This document shows, piece after piece, positions 30,710 through 39,326 of a stretch of DNA of 49,644 nt (position 1 is the first letter of the stretch; every line of letters begins with the position of its first letter). The notes below the pieces were generated by a model. That model ran no database searches and had not been told where the DNA came from. It worked only from the letters and a program-made list of their open reading frames with translations. The DNA lies in assembly GCA_900549485.1 (NCBI GenBank), contig UROG01000014.1, positions 1-49,644 of the forward strand, read 5' to 3'. This DNA is from an uncultured Eubacteriales bacterium (GTDB lineage: Bacteria > Bacillota > Clostridia > Oscillospirales > Oscillospiraceae). The translations under genes and the position numbers were made by a program.

Positions 30710-31870
30710 ATGAAGAAATTTCTCGCGATCGTGCTCGCACTCGTTATGATTGCGGCAATGGGCAGCAGCGCATTGGCAGCTGAACCCGAAGTCATTAAAA
30801 TCGGCTATATCGGCGACCTGACCGGCGGCACCTCTATTTGGGGACAGTACGGCAAGTACGGCGCAGAGCTGGCAGTTATGGACTACAACGAAAAGGGCGG
30901 CGTTCTGAACGGACAGTACAAGCTCGAGCTCGTTCCCATGGACGGCAAGGGCGAACCCGCAGACTCCGTCAACGCATACAAGAAGCTCGTCACTCAGGAC
31001 GGCGTTGTTGCTTCTATCGGCACCAACTTCTCTTCCTGCAACATTCCTATGGCTTCCGTTGCTGACGAACTGCATGTTCCTATTATCGGTACTGCTGCTT
31101 CCAACGAACTCGTTACCGTTGACGAAAGCGGCAAGCTCCACCCCTACTCTTTCCGTATGTGCTTCCTTGACAGCTACATCGGAACCGCTATCGGCAGCTA
31201 TGCAGCAGGCAACTACAAGACCGCAGCTCTCATCTCCGTTCTCGGCGACACCAACTCCGAAGCAGTCAGCTCCTTTATCAAGGACGCTTTTGAAGCAGAC
31301 GGCGGCAAGATAGTCGCTGAGGAGCAGTGCCAGTCCGGCGATCAGGAGTTCCGTGCTCAGCTTGCAAAGATCAAGAAGGCTGACCCCGAAGTCGTTTTCG
31401 TTATCATCAACAACTACGCAATGATTTCCGCGTTTGCAAAGCAGGCTCGTGAGATGGAGATCACCGCTCCTTTCATTGGACATGACGGTTGGGACTCTCA
31501 GGAACTTGCAGACATAGCACAGGGTTCTCTCGACGGATGCTACTACGTTTCCCGTATCGGCTTCTCCAATCCTAAGGCCGCTGCTTTCGGCGAAAGAGTA
31601 AATGAGTACTTCAAGCTTGACTCTGCTGCCGAGACCGAGTGTCTCTTCGGCTATGACGGAGTATCCTGGATCGTTGACGCTATCGAGCGCGCCGGCTCCG
31701 TTGATCCCACTGCTATCCGCGACGCTCTTGAGGCTACCGACGTATTCGAAGGCTACATAGGTACCCTCGTTATGAACCCCGAGACTCACAACCCCACTCT
31801 TGCTTGCGAGCTCTATAAGTTCGAAGGCACCGAGCGCATTGCTGTTCAGGAAATCGAGGCTGTTAAGTAA
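30710..31870 (+). CDS. livJ: LIV-type ABC transporter substrate-binding protein (operon 2)
   Basis: Type I substrate-binding protein, 386 residues, beginning after AGGAGG at 30710. The signal peptide MKKFLAIVLALVMIAAMGSSALA ends in an Ala-x-Ala cleavage site, with no lipobox cysteine, unlike the operon 1 protein. The mature protein starts EPEVIKIGYIGDLTGGTSIWG and contains AVMDYNEKGGVLNGQY and IGTAASNELVT. Gram-positive binding proteins are normally lipid-anchored; without an anchor it may be released or membrane-retained by an uncleaved signal. The ligand is unknown. Codon use is highly biased, consistent with strong expression. Confidence 0.92.
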   Translation: MKKFLAIVLALVMIAAMGSSALAAEPEVIKIGYIGDLTGGTSIWGQYGKYGAELAVMDYNEKGGVLNGQYKLELVPMDGKGEPADSVNAYKKLVTQDGVVASIGTNFSSCNIPMASVADELHVPIIGTAASNELVTVDESGKLHPYSFRMCFLDSYIGTAIGSYAAGNYKTAALISVLGDTNSEAVSSFIKDAFEADGGKIVAEEQCQSGDQEFRAQLAKIKKADPEVVFVIINNYAMISAFAKQAREMEITAPFIGHDGWDSQELADIAQGSLDGCYYVSRIGFSNPKAAAFGERVNEYFKLDSAAETECLFGYDGVSWIVDAIERAGSVDPTAIRDALEATDVFEGYIGTLVMNPETHNPTLACELYKFEGTERIAVQEIEAVK

Positions 31871-31900
31871 TTCGGTGTAATATAGCAAAAAACCCTTGAT

Positions 31901-31932
31901 CGGGGGAGGATGAACTCCTCCCCCGGTTTTTT
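31901..31932 (+). terminator. intrinsic terminator/attenuator between livJ and livH of operon 2
   Basis: CGGGGGAGGA pairs perfectly with TCCTCCCCCG around loop TGAAC, followed by GTTTTTTAT. Downstream permease genes have no obvious own promoter in the remaining 60 bases, so partial readthrough is likely. Confidence 0.85.
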
Positions 31933-31989
31933 ATATGGCAAAGCTTTTTTTCAGACGATAATCTAAACTCGCGTCAGGGGTGAAAGTAT

Positions 31990-32862
31990 ATGATTTTTCA
32001 ACAGTTGATAACCGGTATATCCGTTGGCGGAATCTACGCGCTGCTGGCAACGGGATATTCCTTGATATACAGCCTTTTGGACTTTTCCAACTGGTCACAC
32101 GGTGAGTTCGCCATGGTCGGCGCTTATGTGGCCTTTGTATGTTCAAATATAATAGAGCTTCCGTTTGCCGTTGCGGCGGCTGCGGGCGTTATAGGCGGCG
32201 CACTTATAAGCTTTGCAAGCGAAAAAGTCGCATACCGCCGTATACGCAGCACCGGTGCTCCCAATATGTTCCTCATGATTGCCGCAATGGGTCTTTCCAA
32301 TGTTTTTCAGCAGGCGGCAAACCTTATTTTCTCCGGCCAGTACAGATCCTATAACTACACCATTCCTGTAGGAACCGTCAAAATCGGCAGCTCCTATATC
32401 GGTGTTCTCGATATGGTCAGTCTCATTATTACCGCGATAATTCTTGTCGGTCTTATCTTCCTCATCAATAAAACTAAATTTGGACTCAATGTTCGTGCGA
32501 TTGCCTGCAATGCAAGCGCGGCAAAGGTTCTTGGCGTCAAGGTTGACAGATCCATTGCCTCCGTATTTCTCCTTGCCGGTTCTCTGGCGGGCGTTGCCGG
32601 CATACTCTACGGCTTGAAATATAATATTTTCCCCACCATGGGCAATATCGGACTTAAGGCGTTTATTGCTTCGGTTATCGGCGGTCTGGGAAGCGTTCCC
32701 GGTGCAATAATCGGCGCGGTTTTGCTTGGCATCATCGAAACTCTTGTTGCCGGCTACCTCAGCTCAAGTCTGCGTGACTTCTTCTCGTTCGGTATTCTGA
32801 TCGTCCTGCTGCTCGTAAAGCCCACGGGTCTTATGGGTGTAGACGTACAGGACAAGGCATAA
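31990..32862 (+). CDS. livH: LIV-type ABC transporter permease LivH (operon 2)
   Basis: Inner-membrane permease, 290 residues with about eight membrane segments. LITGISVGGIYALLATGYSLIYSL, the coupling loop VLGVKVDRSIASVFLLAGSLAGVAG, and GLKAFIASVIGGLGSVPGAIIGA match LivH. It shares the same order of motifs with its paralogue at 16683-17609 but is clearly divergent. GGGGTG precedes the ATG. Confidence 0.94.
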   Translation: MIFQQLITGISVGGIYALLATGYSLIYSLLDFSNWSHGEFAMVGAYVAFVCSNIIELPFAVAAAAGVIGGALISFASEKVAYRRIRSTGAPNMFLMIAAMGLSNVFQQAANLIFSGQYRSYNYTIPVGTVKIGSSYIGVLDMVSLIITAIILVGLIFLINKTKFGLNVRAIACNASAAKVLGVKVDRSIASVFLLAGSLAGVAGILYGLKYNIFPTMGNIGLKAFIASVIGGLGSVPGAIIGAVLLGIIETLVAGYLSSSLRDFFSFGILIVLLLVKPTGLMGVDVQDKA

Positions 32863-32875
32863 GGAGGGGATGACA

Positions 32876-33817
32876 GTGTTAGAGTTATTTCAGAATATAA
32901 ATACCGCCTTCTGCAACTTCTTTGGCATTAACAGCTACATACAGGGCGTTATCATAATGATATGCATCAATATCATCGCCGTCCTTGGCATGTCTGTGCT
33001 TACGGGCTTTACAAGACTGTTTTCTTTCGGCAACGCGGGCTTCATGTCGATCGGCGCTTATGCCGTTGCCGTACTCACGGTCAAATGCCATGTGAATTTC
33101 CTGATTGCTATCGTGATTGGCGCGGCGTTAGCCGGTCTTGTCGCGTTTCTGCTTGGATCTCTCACCCTTAAGCTCAAGGGCGACTACTTCCTTATTACAT
33201 GTCTCGGCTTCGGCGAGTGTGTAAGGGTTCTGTTTACCTATATGAGAAAAACGCTCGGCGGTTCTCAGGGATTCAGCGGCATCCCCGGTTTTTCCACCAT
33301 GCTTTTTGCGGTCATCCTTACCGTGCTGTGCTTCGTAGTAGCATGGAGATTCATCCATTCAAAATACGGACGCAATCTTACCTCAATACGTGAGAACGAG
33401 GTTGCGGCGGAGGCCGTCGGCGTTAACGCGTTTCGCTGCAAGAGAATGTCTTTCACCTTTTCCGCAATATACGCAGGCATTGCAGGCGCTCTCTACGCAG
33501 GCTATCTTATGTATATTGTTCCCACTGCATTTAACCTCGGCAAGAGCTGTGAGCTTATAACCACTACCGTTATCGGCGGTCTCGGCTCTCTTACCGGCTC
33601 TGTACTCGGTGCTATCATAGTGACCATACTGCCGGAAATTTTCCGTACCATGTCCGAGTACCGTATGCTTGTTTACGGTATTGCCGTTGTACTTATCATC
33701 ATGTTCAAGCCCAGCGGACTTTACGGCTATAAAGAGTTCTCGTTCAAGAGAATGTGCGCCGGCATCAAAAAACTTTTCTCCGGCAAGAAAACCGCTAAGG
33801 GGGATGCTGCGAAATGA
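32876..33817 (+). CDS. livM: LIV-type ABC transporter permease LivM (operon 2)
   Basis: Second permease, about 313 residues, shorter at the N terminus than the operon 1 copy. LTGFTRLFSFGNAGFMSIGAY, LKGDYFLITCLGFGECVRVL, the coupling helix SIRENEVAAEAVGVNAFRCKR and GGLGSLTGSVLGA are family features. I prefer the GTG at 32876 because AGGAGG lies 8 bases before it; the ATG at 32870 is only two bases from that site. It overlaps livG by four bases (ATGA). Confidence 0.92.
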   Translation: MLELFQNINTAFCNFFGINSYIQGVIIMICINIIAVLGMSVLTGFTRLFSFGNAGFMSIGAYAVAVLTVKCHVNFLIAIVIGAALAGLVAFLLGSLTLKLKGDYFLITCLGFGECVRVLFTYMRKTLGGSQGFSGIPGFSTMLFAVILTVLCFVVAWRFIHSKYGRNLTSIRENEVAAEAVGVNAFRCKRMSFTFSAIYAGIAGALYAGYLMYIVPTAFNLGKSCELITTTVIGGLGSLTGSVLGAIIVTILPEIFRTMSEYRMLVYGIAVVLIIMFKPSGLYGYKEFSFKRMCAGIKKLFSGKKTAKGDAAK

Positions 33818-34596
33818 GTAATGAAGTAATCAATCCCGTGCTTGAGATGCAGCATGTCGAAAAGCATTTCGGCGGCGTTCACGCAATCGACGATTTCAGC
33901 GTCAAAATCGAGAAGGGCAAGATCCATGGCCTTATCGGACCCAACGGCGCCGGTAAAACCACTATTTTCAACAATATCACCGGTATTTATGCACCGTCGG
34001 CAGGTAAAATCATATTCGACGGCAAGGATATCACAGGTACTGCACCGTACAAGGTCGCACAGCTTGGTATAGGCAGAACTTTCCAGAATATCCGTCTGTT
34101 CTCCAATCTCTCGGTCCTTGAAAATGTCATTATTGCAAGCGGTCTTGACGCGACATATAATATGCCCCAGGCGATTTTCCACAGCAAAAAGTTTTTTGAC
34201 CGTGAGAAATTTCTGAATGACAAAGCAATGGGGCTGCTTGAAATAGTCGGTCTTGCGGACAAGTGCGAAGAGAAAGCCAGCGCTCTGCCTTACGGCCATC
34301 AGCGCAAGCTTGAGATCGCCCGCGCAATGGCGCTTGACCCGAAGCTTCTGCTTCTTGACGAGCCTGCCGCCGGTATGAATGCTGAGGAGTCCCTTGACCT
34401 TGTAAACTTCGTAAAAGAGATACGTGAAAAGTTTGATATTACGATTCTTATGATAGAGCACCACATGGATGTTGTTACAAATCTCTGCGACTACTGCACA
34501 GTGCTCAACTTCGGCAAGACTATTGCGGTTGGGACCCCGGCGGAAATCAAGGCAAATCCCGAAGTCATCCGTGCATATCTTGGAGGTGAGGATTGA
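33814..34596 (+). CDS. livG: LIV-type ABC transporter ATPase LivG (operon 2)
   Basis: ATPase subunit, 260 residues, the standard length. Walker A GPNGAGKTT, Q-loop RTFQNIRLFS, signature LPYGHQRKLEIA, Walker B LLLLDEPAAGMN, H-loop EHHMD. It overlaps livM by four bases and shares one base with livF, so the cassette is translationally coupled. Confidence 0.95.
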   Translation: MSNEVINPVLEMQHVEKHFGGVHAIDDFSVKIEKGKIHGLIGPNGAGKTTIFNNITGIYAPSAGKIIFDGKDITGTAPYKVAQLGIGRTFQNIRLFSNLSVLENVIIASGLDATYNMPQAIFHSKKFFDREKFLNDKAMGLLEIVGLADKCEEKASALPYGHQRKLEIARAMALDPKLLLLDEPAAGMNAEESLDLVNFVKEIREKFDITILMIEHHMDVVTNLCDYCTVLNFGKTIAVGTPAEIKANPEVIRAYLGGED

Positions 34597-35306
34597 TGTC
34601 TACCATTCTTAAAGTAACCGATCTCAGAGCCGCATACGGCGGGATCCATGCTCTGCGCGGCGTATCAATGGAAGTGGAGCAGGGCGAGATCGTATCTGTT
34701 CTCGGTGCAAACGGCGCCGGTAAATCCACACTCTTGAAGTGCATCTCCTCCGTTATGAAAACCGTTGGCGGCACTATTGAATTTGAAGGGAAACCGGTTT
34801 CCAGGAAACCCTACGAAAATGTTGAAGCGGGGCTTGTTCAGGTTCCTGAGGCAAGGCAGATATTTGCCAAGCTTACCGTTGAGGAAAATCTCCGCATCGG
34901 TGCCGGCAACCGCAAGGATGCGGCTGGCGTAAAGGCGGATTTTGAGCGTGTTTATGCAATGTTCCCGCGCCTCAAGGAACGTGAAAAGCAGTATGGTGGA
35001 CTTCTTTCAGGTGGCGAGCAGCAGATGCTTGCGATCGGCCGCGGAATTATGGCAAAGCCTAAGCTTCTCATGTTTGACGAGCCTTCACTCGGGCTTGCTC
35101 CCGTTATCGTATCTCAGGTATTTGAGATTATCAAAGAAATCAACCGCGAAGGGATCACCGTTATGCTTATTGAGCAGAATGCCAATAAGGCGCTTGCCAT
35201 CTCTGACCATGCATATATTATGCAGACTGGCGAGGTCGTAAGATACGGCACCGGTGCAGAACTTCTTGCGGATGAAAATCTCAGTGCGATGTACCTCGGA
35301 CAGTAA
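34596..35306 (+). CDS. livF: LIV-type ABC transporter ATPase LivF (operon 2)
   Basis: Second ATPase, 236 residues. Walker A GANGAGKST, VPEARQIFAKLT Q-loop region, signature LSGGEQQMLAIGRGI, Walker B MFDEPSLGLAP, LIEQNANKAL. The ATG at 34596 forms a TGATG junction with the livG stop and has GGAGGTGAGG upstream; a TTG one codon earlier is the alternative. A terminator at 35315-35350 ends the operon. Confidence 0.95.
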   Translation: MSTILKVTDLRAAYGGIHALRGVSMEVEQGEIVSVLGANGAGKSTLLKCISSVMKTVGGTIEFEGKPVSRKPYENVEAGLVQVPEARQIFAKLTVEENLRIGAGNRKDAAGVKADFERVYAMFPRLKEREKQYGGLLSGGEQQMLAIGRGIMAKPKLLMFDEPSLGLAPVIVSQVFEIIKEINREGITVMLIEQNANKALAISDHAYIMQTGEVVRYGTGAELLADENLSAMYLGQ

Positions 35307-35314
35307 ATATTCTC

Positions 35315-35350
35315 TTAAGGCTTCTGCATTTCGCAGAAGCCTTAACTTTG
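35315..35350 (+). terminator. terminator of LIV operon 2
   Basis: A perfect 13-base stem TTAAGGCTTCTGC / GCAGAAGCCTTAA with loop ATTTC, followed by CTTTG; the T run is short. Confidence 0.75.
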
Positions 35351-35379
35351 CTGCTGTGTGCAGATACTGCACAGAGGTG

Positions 35380-35533
35380 TTGTGAAAACGCTACTTATAT
35401 GATAAACTGAAGCAGATAACCCGCACCGCTGTACACGTGGTACGAGTGCAGCTGTGGTAAAAATGTACGCCGCAGATATACGCTTGCCGTATTGCAGCGT
35501 ATATGCAGATTCATTAAAAACGGAGCTTTACTT
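35380..35533 (+). promoter_or_regulatory. promoter and structured 5' leader of nitrilase gene
   Basis: TTGTGA (35380-35385), 17 bases, TAAACT (35403-35408). The resulting leader of about 115 bases contains a strong stem ATATACGCT / AGCGTATAT (35476-35504) and an imperfect upstream stem near GTACACGTGGTAC. The A-rich 3' end runs into the GGAG site. No known riboswitch class is recognised. Confidence 0.5.
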
Positions 35534-36454
35534 ATGAAAATCTCTAAAAGCGTATGTAAAATTGCCCTTGTTCAGGCGGAGCCGGTTATGTTTGACAAGG
35601 CAAAATCTCTTGACAAAGCACTGAAGCTTATCAGGGAAAGTGCCGCCAACGGAGCAGAGCTTATTGTTTTTCCGGAGCTTTTTATTCCCGGATATCCATA
35701 TGGCATGACCTTCGGCTATACTGTGGGCAGCAGAACAGCCGACGGCCGCGAGGATTGGAAAAAATATTATGACAATTCTCTGCTTGCAGATGGCGTGGAA
35801 ATTTCCGGTCTTTGCGATGAAGCAAAAAAACTGAACGTTTACCTCAGTATCGGTTATTCAGAGGTGGATGCGGTGACGGCAACGCTCTACAACTCAAATA
35901 TAATGATTTCTCCCACGGGTGAGTGCATGAATCACAGAAAACTCAAGCCCACCGGAAGCGAACGTGTTGTATGGGGAGACGCGGATAAAGATTTCTTCCC
36001 TGTGATGGATACTCCGTGGGGGCCGATGGCGAACCTGATCTGTTGGGAAAGCTATATGCCCCTTGCAAGGGTCGCACTCTATGAAAAAGGAGTGAGCCTC
36101 TATATATCTCCGAACACCAATGATAACGCCGAATGGCAGCACACCATACGCCATATAGCCATTGAAGGACACTGTTATTTTGTCAACAGCGATCTGTTCT
36201 TTACACGAGCCTCTTATCCGGAAACAAAAAGCGGCAGAGAAGAGATAGCGCGTCTGCCGGAAATCGTCTGCCGCGGCGGATCATGCGTTATTGACCCGTT
36301 TGGACATGAGGCGTCAGATACCGTATGGGACAAGGAAGCGATAATCTATGCGGAGCTTGATATGCAGAAAGTCCCCGCAAGCCGCATGGAACACGATGTA
36401 TGCGGACATTATTCAAGACCCGATGTGCTCACTTTGACCGTCAGGAACGATTAA
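35534..36454 (+). CDS. nitrilase (carbon-nitrogen hydrolase)
   Basis: Hydrolyses a nitrile to acid and ammonia. The 306-residue protein has the catalytic triad Glu48 (FPELFIPGYP), Lys136 (HRKLKPT) and Cys170 (NLICWESYMPLAR). The CWE motif with an aromatic residue after the cysteine marks the true nitrilase branch and not amidases or ureidopropionases. No signal peptide. The start at 35534 has GGAG ten bases ahead. It follows LIV operon 2 after a terminator and has its own promoter, so co-regulation is possible but not shown. Substrate is unknown; amide hydrolysis remains an alternative. Confidence 0.88.
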   Translation: MKISKSVCKIALVQAEPVMFDKAKSLDKALKLIRESAANGAELIVFPELFIPGYPYGMTFGYTVGSRTADGREDWKKYYDNSLLADGVEISGLCDEAKKLNVYLSIGYSEVDAVTATLYNSNIMISPTGECMNHRKLKPTGSERVVWGDADKDFFPVMDTPWGPMANLICWESYMPLARVALYEKGVSLYISPNTNDNAEWQHTIRHIAIEGHCYFVNSDLFFTRASYPETKSGREEIARLPEIVCRGGSCVIDPFGHEASDTVWDKEAIIYAELDMQKVPASRMEHDVCGHYSRPDVLTLTVRND

Positions 36455-36549
36455 AAGGGTATTCAAAAGCCTTTCTGAGCTGTTGGGCGGAACTGCTTTG
36501 TAAAAATACGGGTTTATGCAGAGTCTTTGCCGATGCCAAGCTGAAAACA

Positions 36550-36585
36550 ATGCAGCCGGTCTTACCGACCGACTGCATCAAAATT
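36550..36585. terminator. terminator between convergent nitrilase and ilvA
   Basis: ATGCAG-CGGTC pairs with GACCG-CTGCAT with a single C/A mismatch, loop TTACC, followed by AAAATTTTAT; A/T flanks on both sides. Confidence 0.8.
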
Positions 36586-36605
36586 TTATATAGCTCTTTT
36601 TGGAT

Positions 36606-37793
36606 TTATAAAAGTGGATAACCCGCGGAGATCAACTCCCGCTCTATATCGTCCACATGCTGCAAATTCCTTGTCTCAAGCACCATCGTTACTATGCACG
36701 CAACTATGTCCGATTCCTTGTCTTCGCGGGAGTGGTTGATGTTTATTATATTAGCCCCTGTTTTTGCGACAACTTGCAGCAGGCTTATAAGACTGCCGGG
36801 CTTATCCGCTATCTTTGTCGTTACTTCGGTGATGCGACCGGTTTTTGTAAGCCCTTTTGTAAGGACACGTGAAATGGTGGTTACGTCAATGTTTCCGCCG
36901 GAGACAATACAGACAGTTTTCTTCTCGGAAACGTCCACCTTGCCGAACAGCACCGCGGCGACGGTTGCTGCACCTGCACCCTCAGCAACGGTTTTCTGAT
37001 CTTCCATGAGCGCAAGTATCGCGGTTGCAATTTCGTCTTCCTTGACGGTGACGATTTCATCAACATACTTCTTGCAGTAATCAAACGTGAGACTTCCGGG
37101 GCATTTGACAGCGATTCCGTCCGCGATTGTCGAAACCGAGGGCAGTGTGACCGGCTCTCCCTCACGCATTGACACGTACATTGACGCTGCGCCTGCCGCC
37201 TGAACGCCGATAACTTTACATTCCGGCTTAAGACTTTTTATTGCACAGCCCACACCGCTTATAAGTCCGCCTCCTCCGATAGAGACGACGACCTGCTCCA
37301 CATCCGGAAGCTGCTCAAGTATTTCAAGACCTATCGTGCCCTGCCCCGCCATAACATGTTCGTCGTTAAAGGGGTGAGCGAAAGTATATCCGTGCTCCTT
37401 CACCATGCGTTCTGCTTCTGCGGCGGCGTCGTCATATACGCCGGGGACGAGCACGACCTCCGCGCCGTAGTTCCTTGTGGCTTCCACTTTGCTTATAGGC
37501 GCCCCAGCCGGCATACAGATAATGGATTTAATGCCGAGCATTGAGGCAGACAAAGCTATACCTTGCGCGTGATTGCCGGCAGAGCAGGCGATTACGCCTT
37601 TTTTGCGCTCGTCTTCAGACAGCGAAGAGAGCTTGTTGTACGCCCCTCTCAGCTTGAAAGCGCCGGTGAGCTGTAAATTTTCCGATTTGATGAAAATATT
37701 GCGCCCAAGATTTTTTGCCTGAGTAAGCGGGGTGTAGCGCGCGACCCCTTTAAGCGTCTTTTGTGCACTGCGTATCATTTCAAGATCCAACAT
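36606..37793 (-). CDS. ilvA: threonine ammonia-lyase with ACT domain
   Basis: PLP enzyme that deaminates L-threonine to 2-oxobutyrate and ammonia. The 395-residue protein has the PLP lysine in GAFKLRGAYNKL, SAGNHAQG, the glycine loop SIGGGGLISGVG and SGGNIDVTT. A single C-terminal ACT domain follows at about residues 325-395 (EVTTKIADKPGSLISLLQVVAKTG). One ACT domain and this length fit the catabolic/short IlvA type of Clostridia. It is transcribed alone, convergent with the nitrilase gene. Together with methionine gamma-lyase it supplies 2-oxobutyrate. Confidence 0.94.
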   Translation of the reverse strand: MLDLEMIRSAQKTLKGVARYTPLTQAKNLGRNIFIKSENLQLTGAFKLRGAYNKLSSLSEDERKKGVIACSAGNHAQGIALSASMLGIKSIICMPAGAPISKVEATRNYGAEVVLVPGVYDDAAAEAERMVKEHGYTFAHPFNDEHVMAGQGTIGLEILEQLPDVEQVVVSIGGGGLISGVGCAIKSLKPECKVIGVQAAGAASMYVSMREGEPVTLPSVSTIADGIAVKCPGSLTFDYCKKYVDEIVTVKEDEIATAILALMEDQKTVAEGAGAATVAAVLFGKVDVSEKKTVCIVSGGNIDVTTISRVLTKGLTKTGRITEVTTKIADKPGSLISLLQVVAKTGANIININHSREDKESDIVACIVTMVLETRNLQHVDDIERELISAGYPLL

Positions 37794-37915
37794 AAAACCA
37801 TCTCCGAATTAAAGTTGCCCTTTATATTAGCACAACTATATTGAAATGTATAGAAAAAATATGGGCAGACAAATGATAAATTCCGAAAAATGAATTATTT
37901 TTTAGAAAAAAACAA

Positions 37916-37944
37916 TTTACAAGCGAAATCTATTGTAGTAAAAT
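37916..37944 (+). promoter_or_regulatory. promoter of cofE-like gene
   Basis: TTTACA (37916-37921), 17-base spacer, TAAAAT (37939-37944). The start codon follows about 48 bases later behind AAAGAGGTG. Confidence 0.7.
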
Positions 37945-37992
37945 CAATACGTTGCGTTGATTTGCAGCAAATCAGTTTAAAGAGGTGTTTTA

Positions 37993-39189
37993 ATGAGCCG
38001 CGTAGTAGGCACTTGTTCAAGAGGACTTCGTGCTCCGATTATAAGAGAAGGCGATGATCTGGTCAAAATCGTCACTGACTCTGTAATGCAGGCAGCAGCC
38101 AACGGTGAGCTTCAGGTCAGGGACAGAGACGTTCTGGCAATGACGGAGGCAATCGTTGCGAGAGCGCAGGGAAATTATGCGGATGTAAACGACATTGCGG
38201 AGGATGTCCGCACCAAGCTCGGCGGCGGGACGGTAGGCGTCATTTTCCCGATTCTGAGCCGCAACCGTTTTTCCGTATGCCTTCGCGGCATAGCAAAGGG
38301 CGCAAAGAAAATTGTGCTTATGCTCTCGTATCCTTCTGACGAGGTCGGCAATCACCTTGTTGATATAGACGAGCTGGACGAAAAAGGAGTAGATCCTTAC
38401 CGTGATATTCTCAGCCTTGAAAAGTACCGTGAGCTGTTCGGATATAAAAAGCACCGCTTTACCGGTGTGGACTATATTGAATTTTATTCCGAGCTTATTA
38501 AGGAATGCGGCGCTGAGGTTGAGGTGGTTTTTGCAAACGACGCCAAGGCAATACTTGATTACACAAAAAACGTCATCTGCTGTGACATTCATACCCGCGC
38601 ACGCACAAAGCGCATACTGAAAACCGCAGGAGCGGAGCGCGTTTTCGGCCTTGACGACATTCTTACCGCACCGGTCAACGGAAGCGGTTATAACGAAGAA
38701 TACGGCCTGCTGGGAACCAATAAGGCGACGGACGATAAAGTCAAGCTTTTCCCGAGAGACTGCCAGCCGCTTGTTGAGGCCATTCAGGCAAAAATGCTTG
38801 AGCTTACTGGAAAACATGTTGAGGTCATGGTCTACGGCGACGGTGCTTTCAAAGACCCCGTGGGGAAGATATGGGAGCTTGCGGATCCCGTCGTTTCTCC
38901 GGCATATACCTCCGGCCTTGTCGGTACGCCGAACGAGCTTAAGCTTAAGTATCTGGCAGACAATGATTTTGCCGAACTCAGCGGCGATGAGCTCAAGGCG
39001 GCGATCAAGGGCGAAATAGAGAAGAAGGACGGCGATCTTGTCGGCAGGATGGTTTCGGAAGGAACAACCCCCAGACGGCTTACCGACCTTATAGGCTCTC
39101 TCTGCGACCTTACATCCGGCAGCGGCGATAAGGGAACACCTATCGTATATATCCAGGGCTATTTTGATAATTATACCTCCGAATATTGA
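37993..39189 (+). CDS. CofE-like (coenzyme F420-0:gamma-glutamyl ligase family) protein
   Basis: The sequence belongs to the CofE/FbiB-like ligase fold: TCSRGLRAPIIREGDDL, RDRDVLAMTEAIVARAQGNY, DIHTRARTKRILKTAGAE, and PVVSPAYTSGLVGTPNELKLKYLAD. True CofE adds glutamates to F420-0, but Clostridia of this kind are not known to make F420 and no other F420 gene is here. At 398 residues it is much longer than archaeal CofE (about 250), with an inserted region 110-200. A gamma-glutamyl or similar amide ligase reaction on another substrate is inference. Monocistronic, with its own promoter and terminator. Confidence 0.8.
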   Translation: MSRVVGTCSRGLRAPIIREGDDLVKIVTDSVMQAAANGELQVRDRDVLAMTEAIVARAQGNYADVNDIAEDVRTKLGGGTVGVIFPILSRNRFSVCLRGIAKGAKKIVLMLSYPSDEVGNHLVDIDELDEKGVDPYRDILSLEKYRELFGYKKHRFTGVDYIEFYSELIKECGAEVEVVFANDAKAILDYTKNVICCDIHTRARTKRILKTAGAERVFGLDDILTAPVNGSGYNEEYGLLGTNKATDDKVKLFPRDCQPLVEAIQAKMLELTGKHVEVMVYGDGAFKDPVGKIWELADPVVSPAYTSGLVGTPNELKLKYLADNDFAELSGDELKAAIKGEIEKKDGDLVGRMVSEGTTPRRLTDLIGSLCDLTSGSGDKGTPIVYIQGYFDNYTSEY

Positions 39190-39199
39190 TATTTTTTAT

Positions 39200-39234
39200 G
39201 AGCCTTCCTGTCCGAAAAGCAGGAAGGCTCTTTT
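39200..39234 (+). terminator. terminator of cofE-like gene
   Basis: GAGCCTTCCTG pairs perfectly with CAGGAAGGCTC around a nine-base loop, followed by TTTTGAATTTT. Confidence 0.9.
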
Positions 39235-39326
39235 GAATTTTGACCGGTACCGGATAAATGCCGCTTCCATATCGGAGCTATGTATGATAAAATAAACGCA
39301 AATATAAGAAAATCGGGGGAAGGATC

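Noticed and set aside
30665..31888. 407-residue open frame antisense to the operon 2 binding protein gene
   Set aside because: Same shadow effect; Val/Leu/Cys-rich without a recognisable fold.
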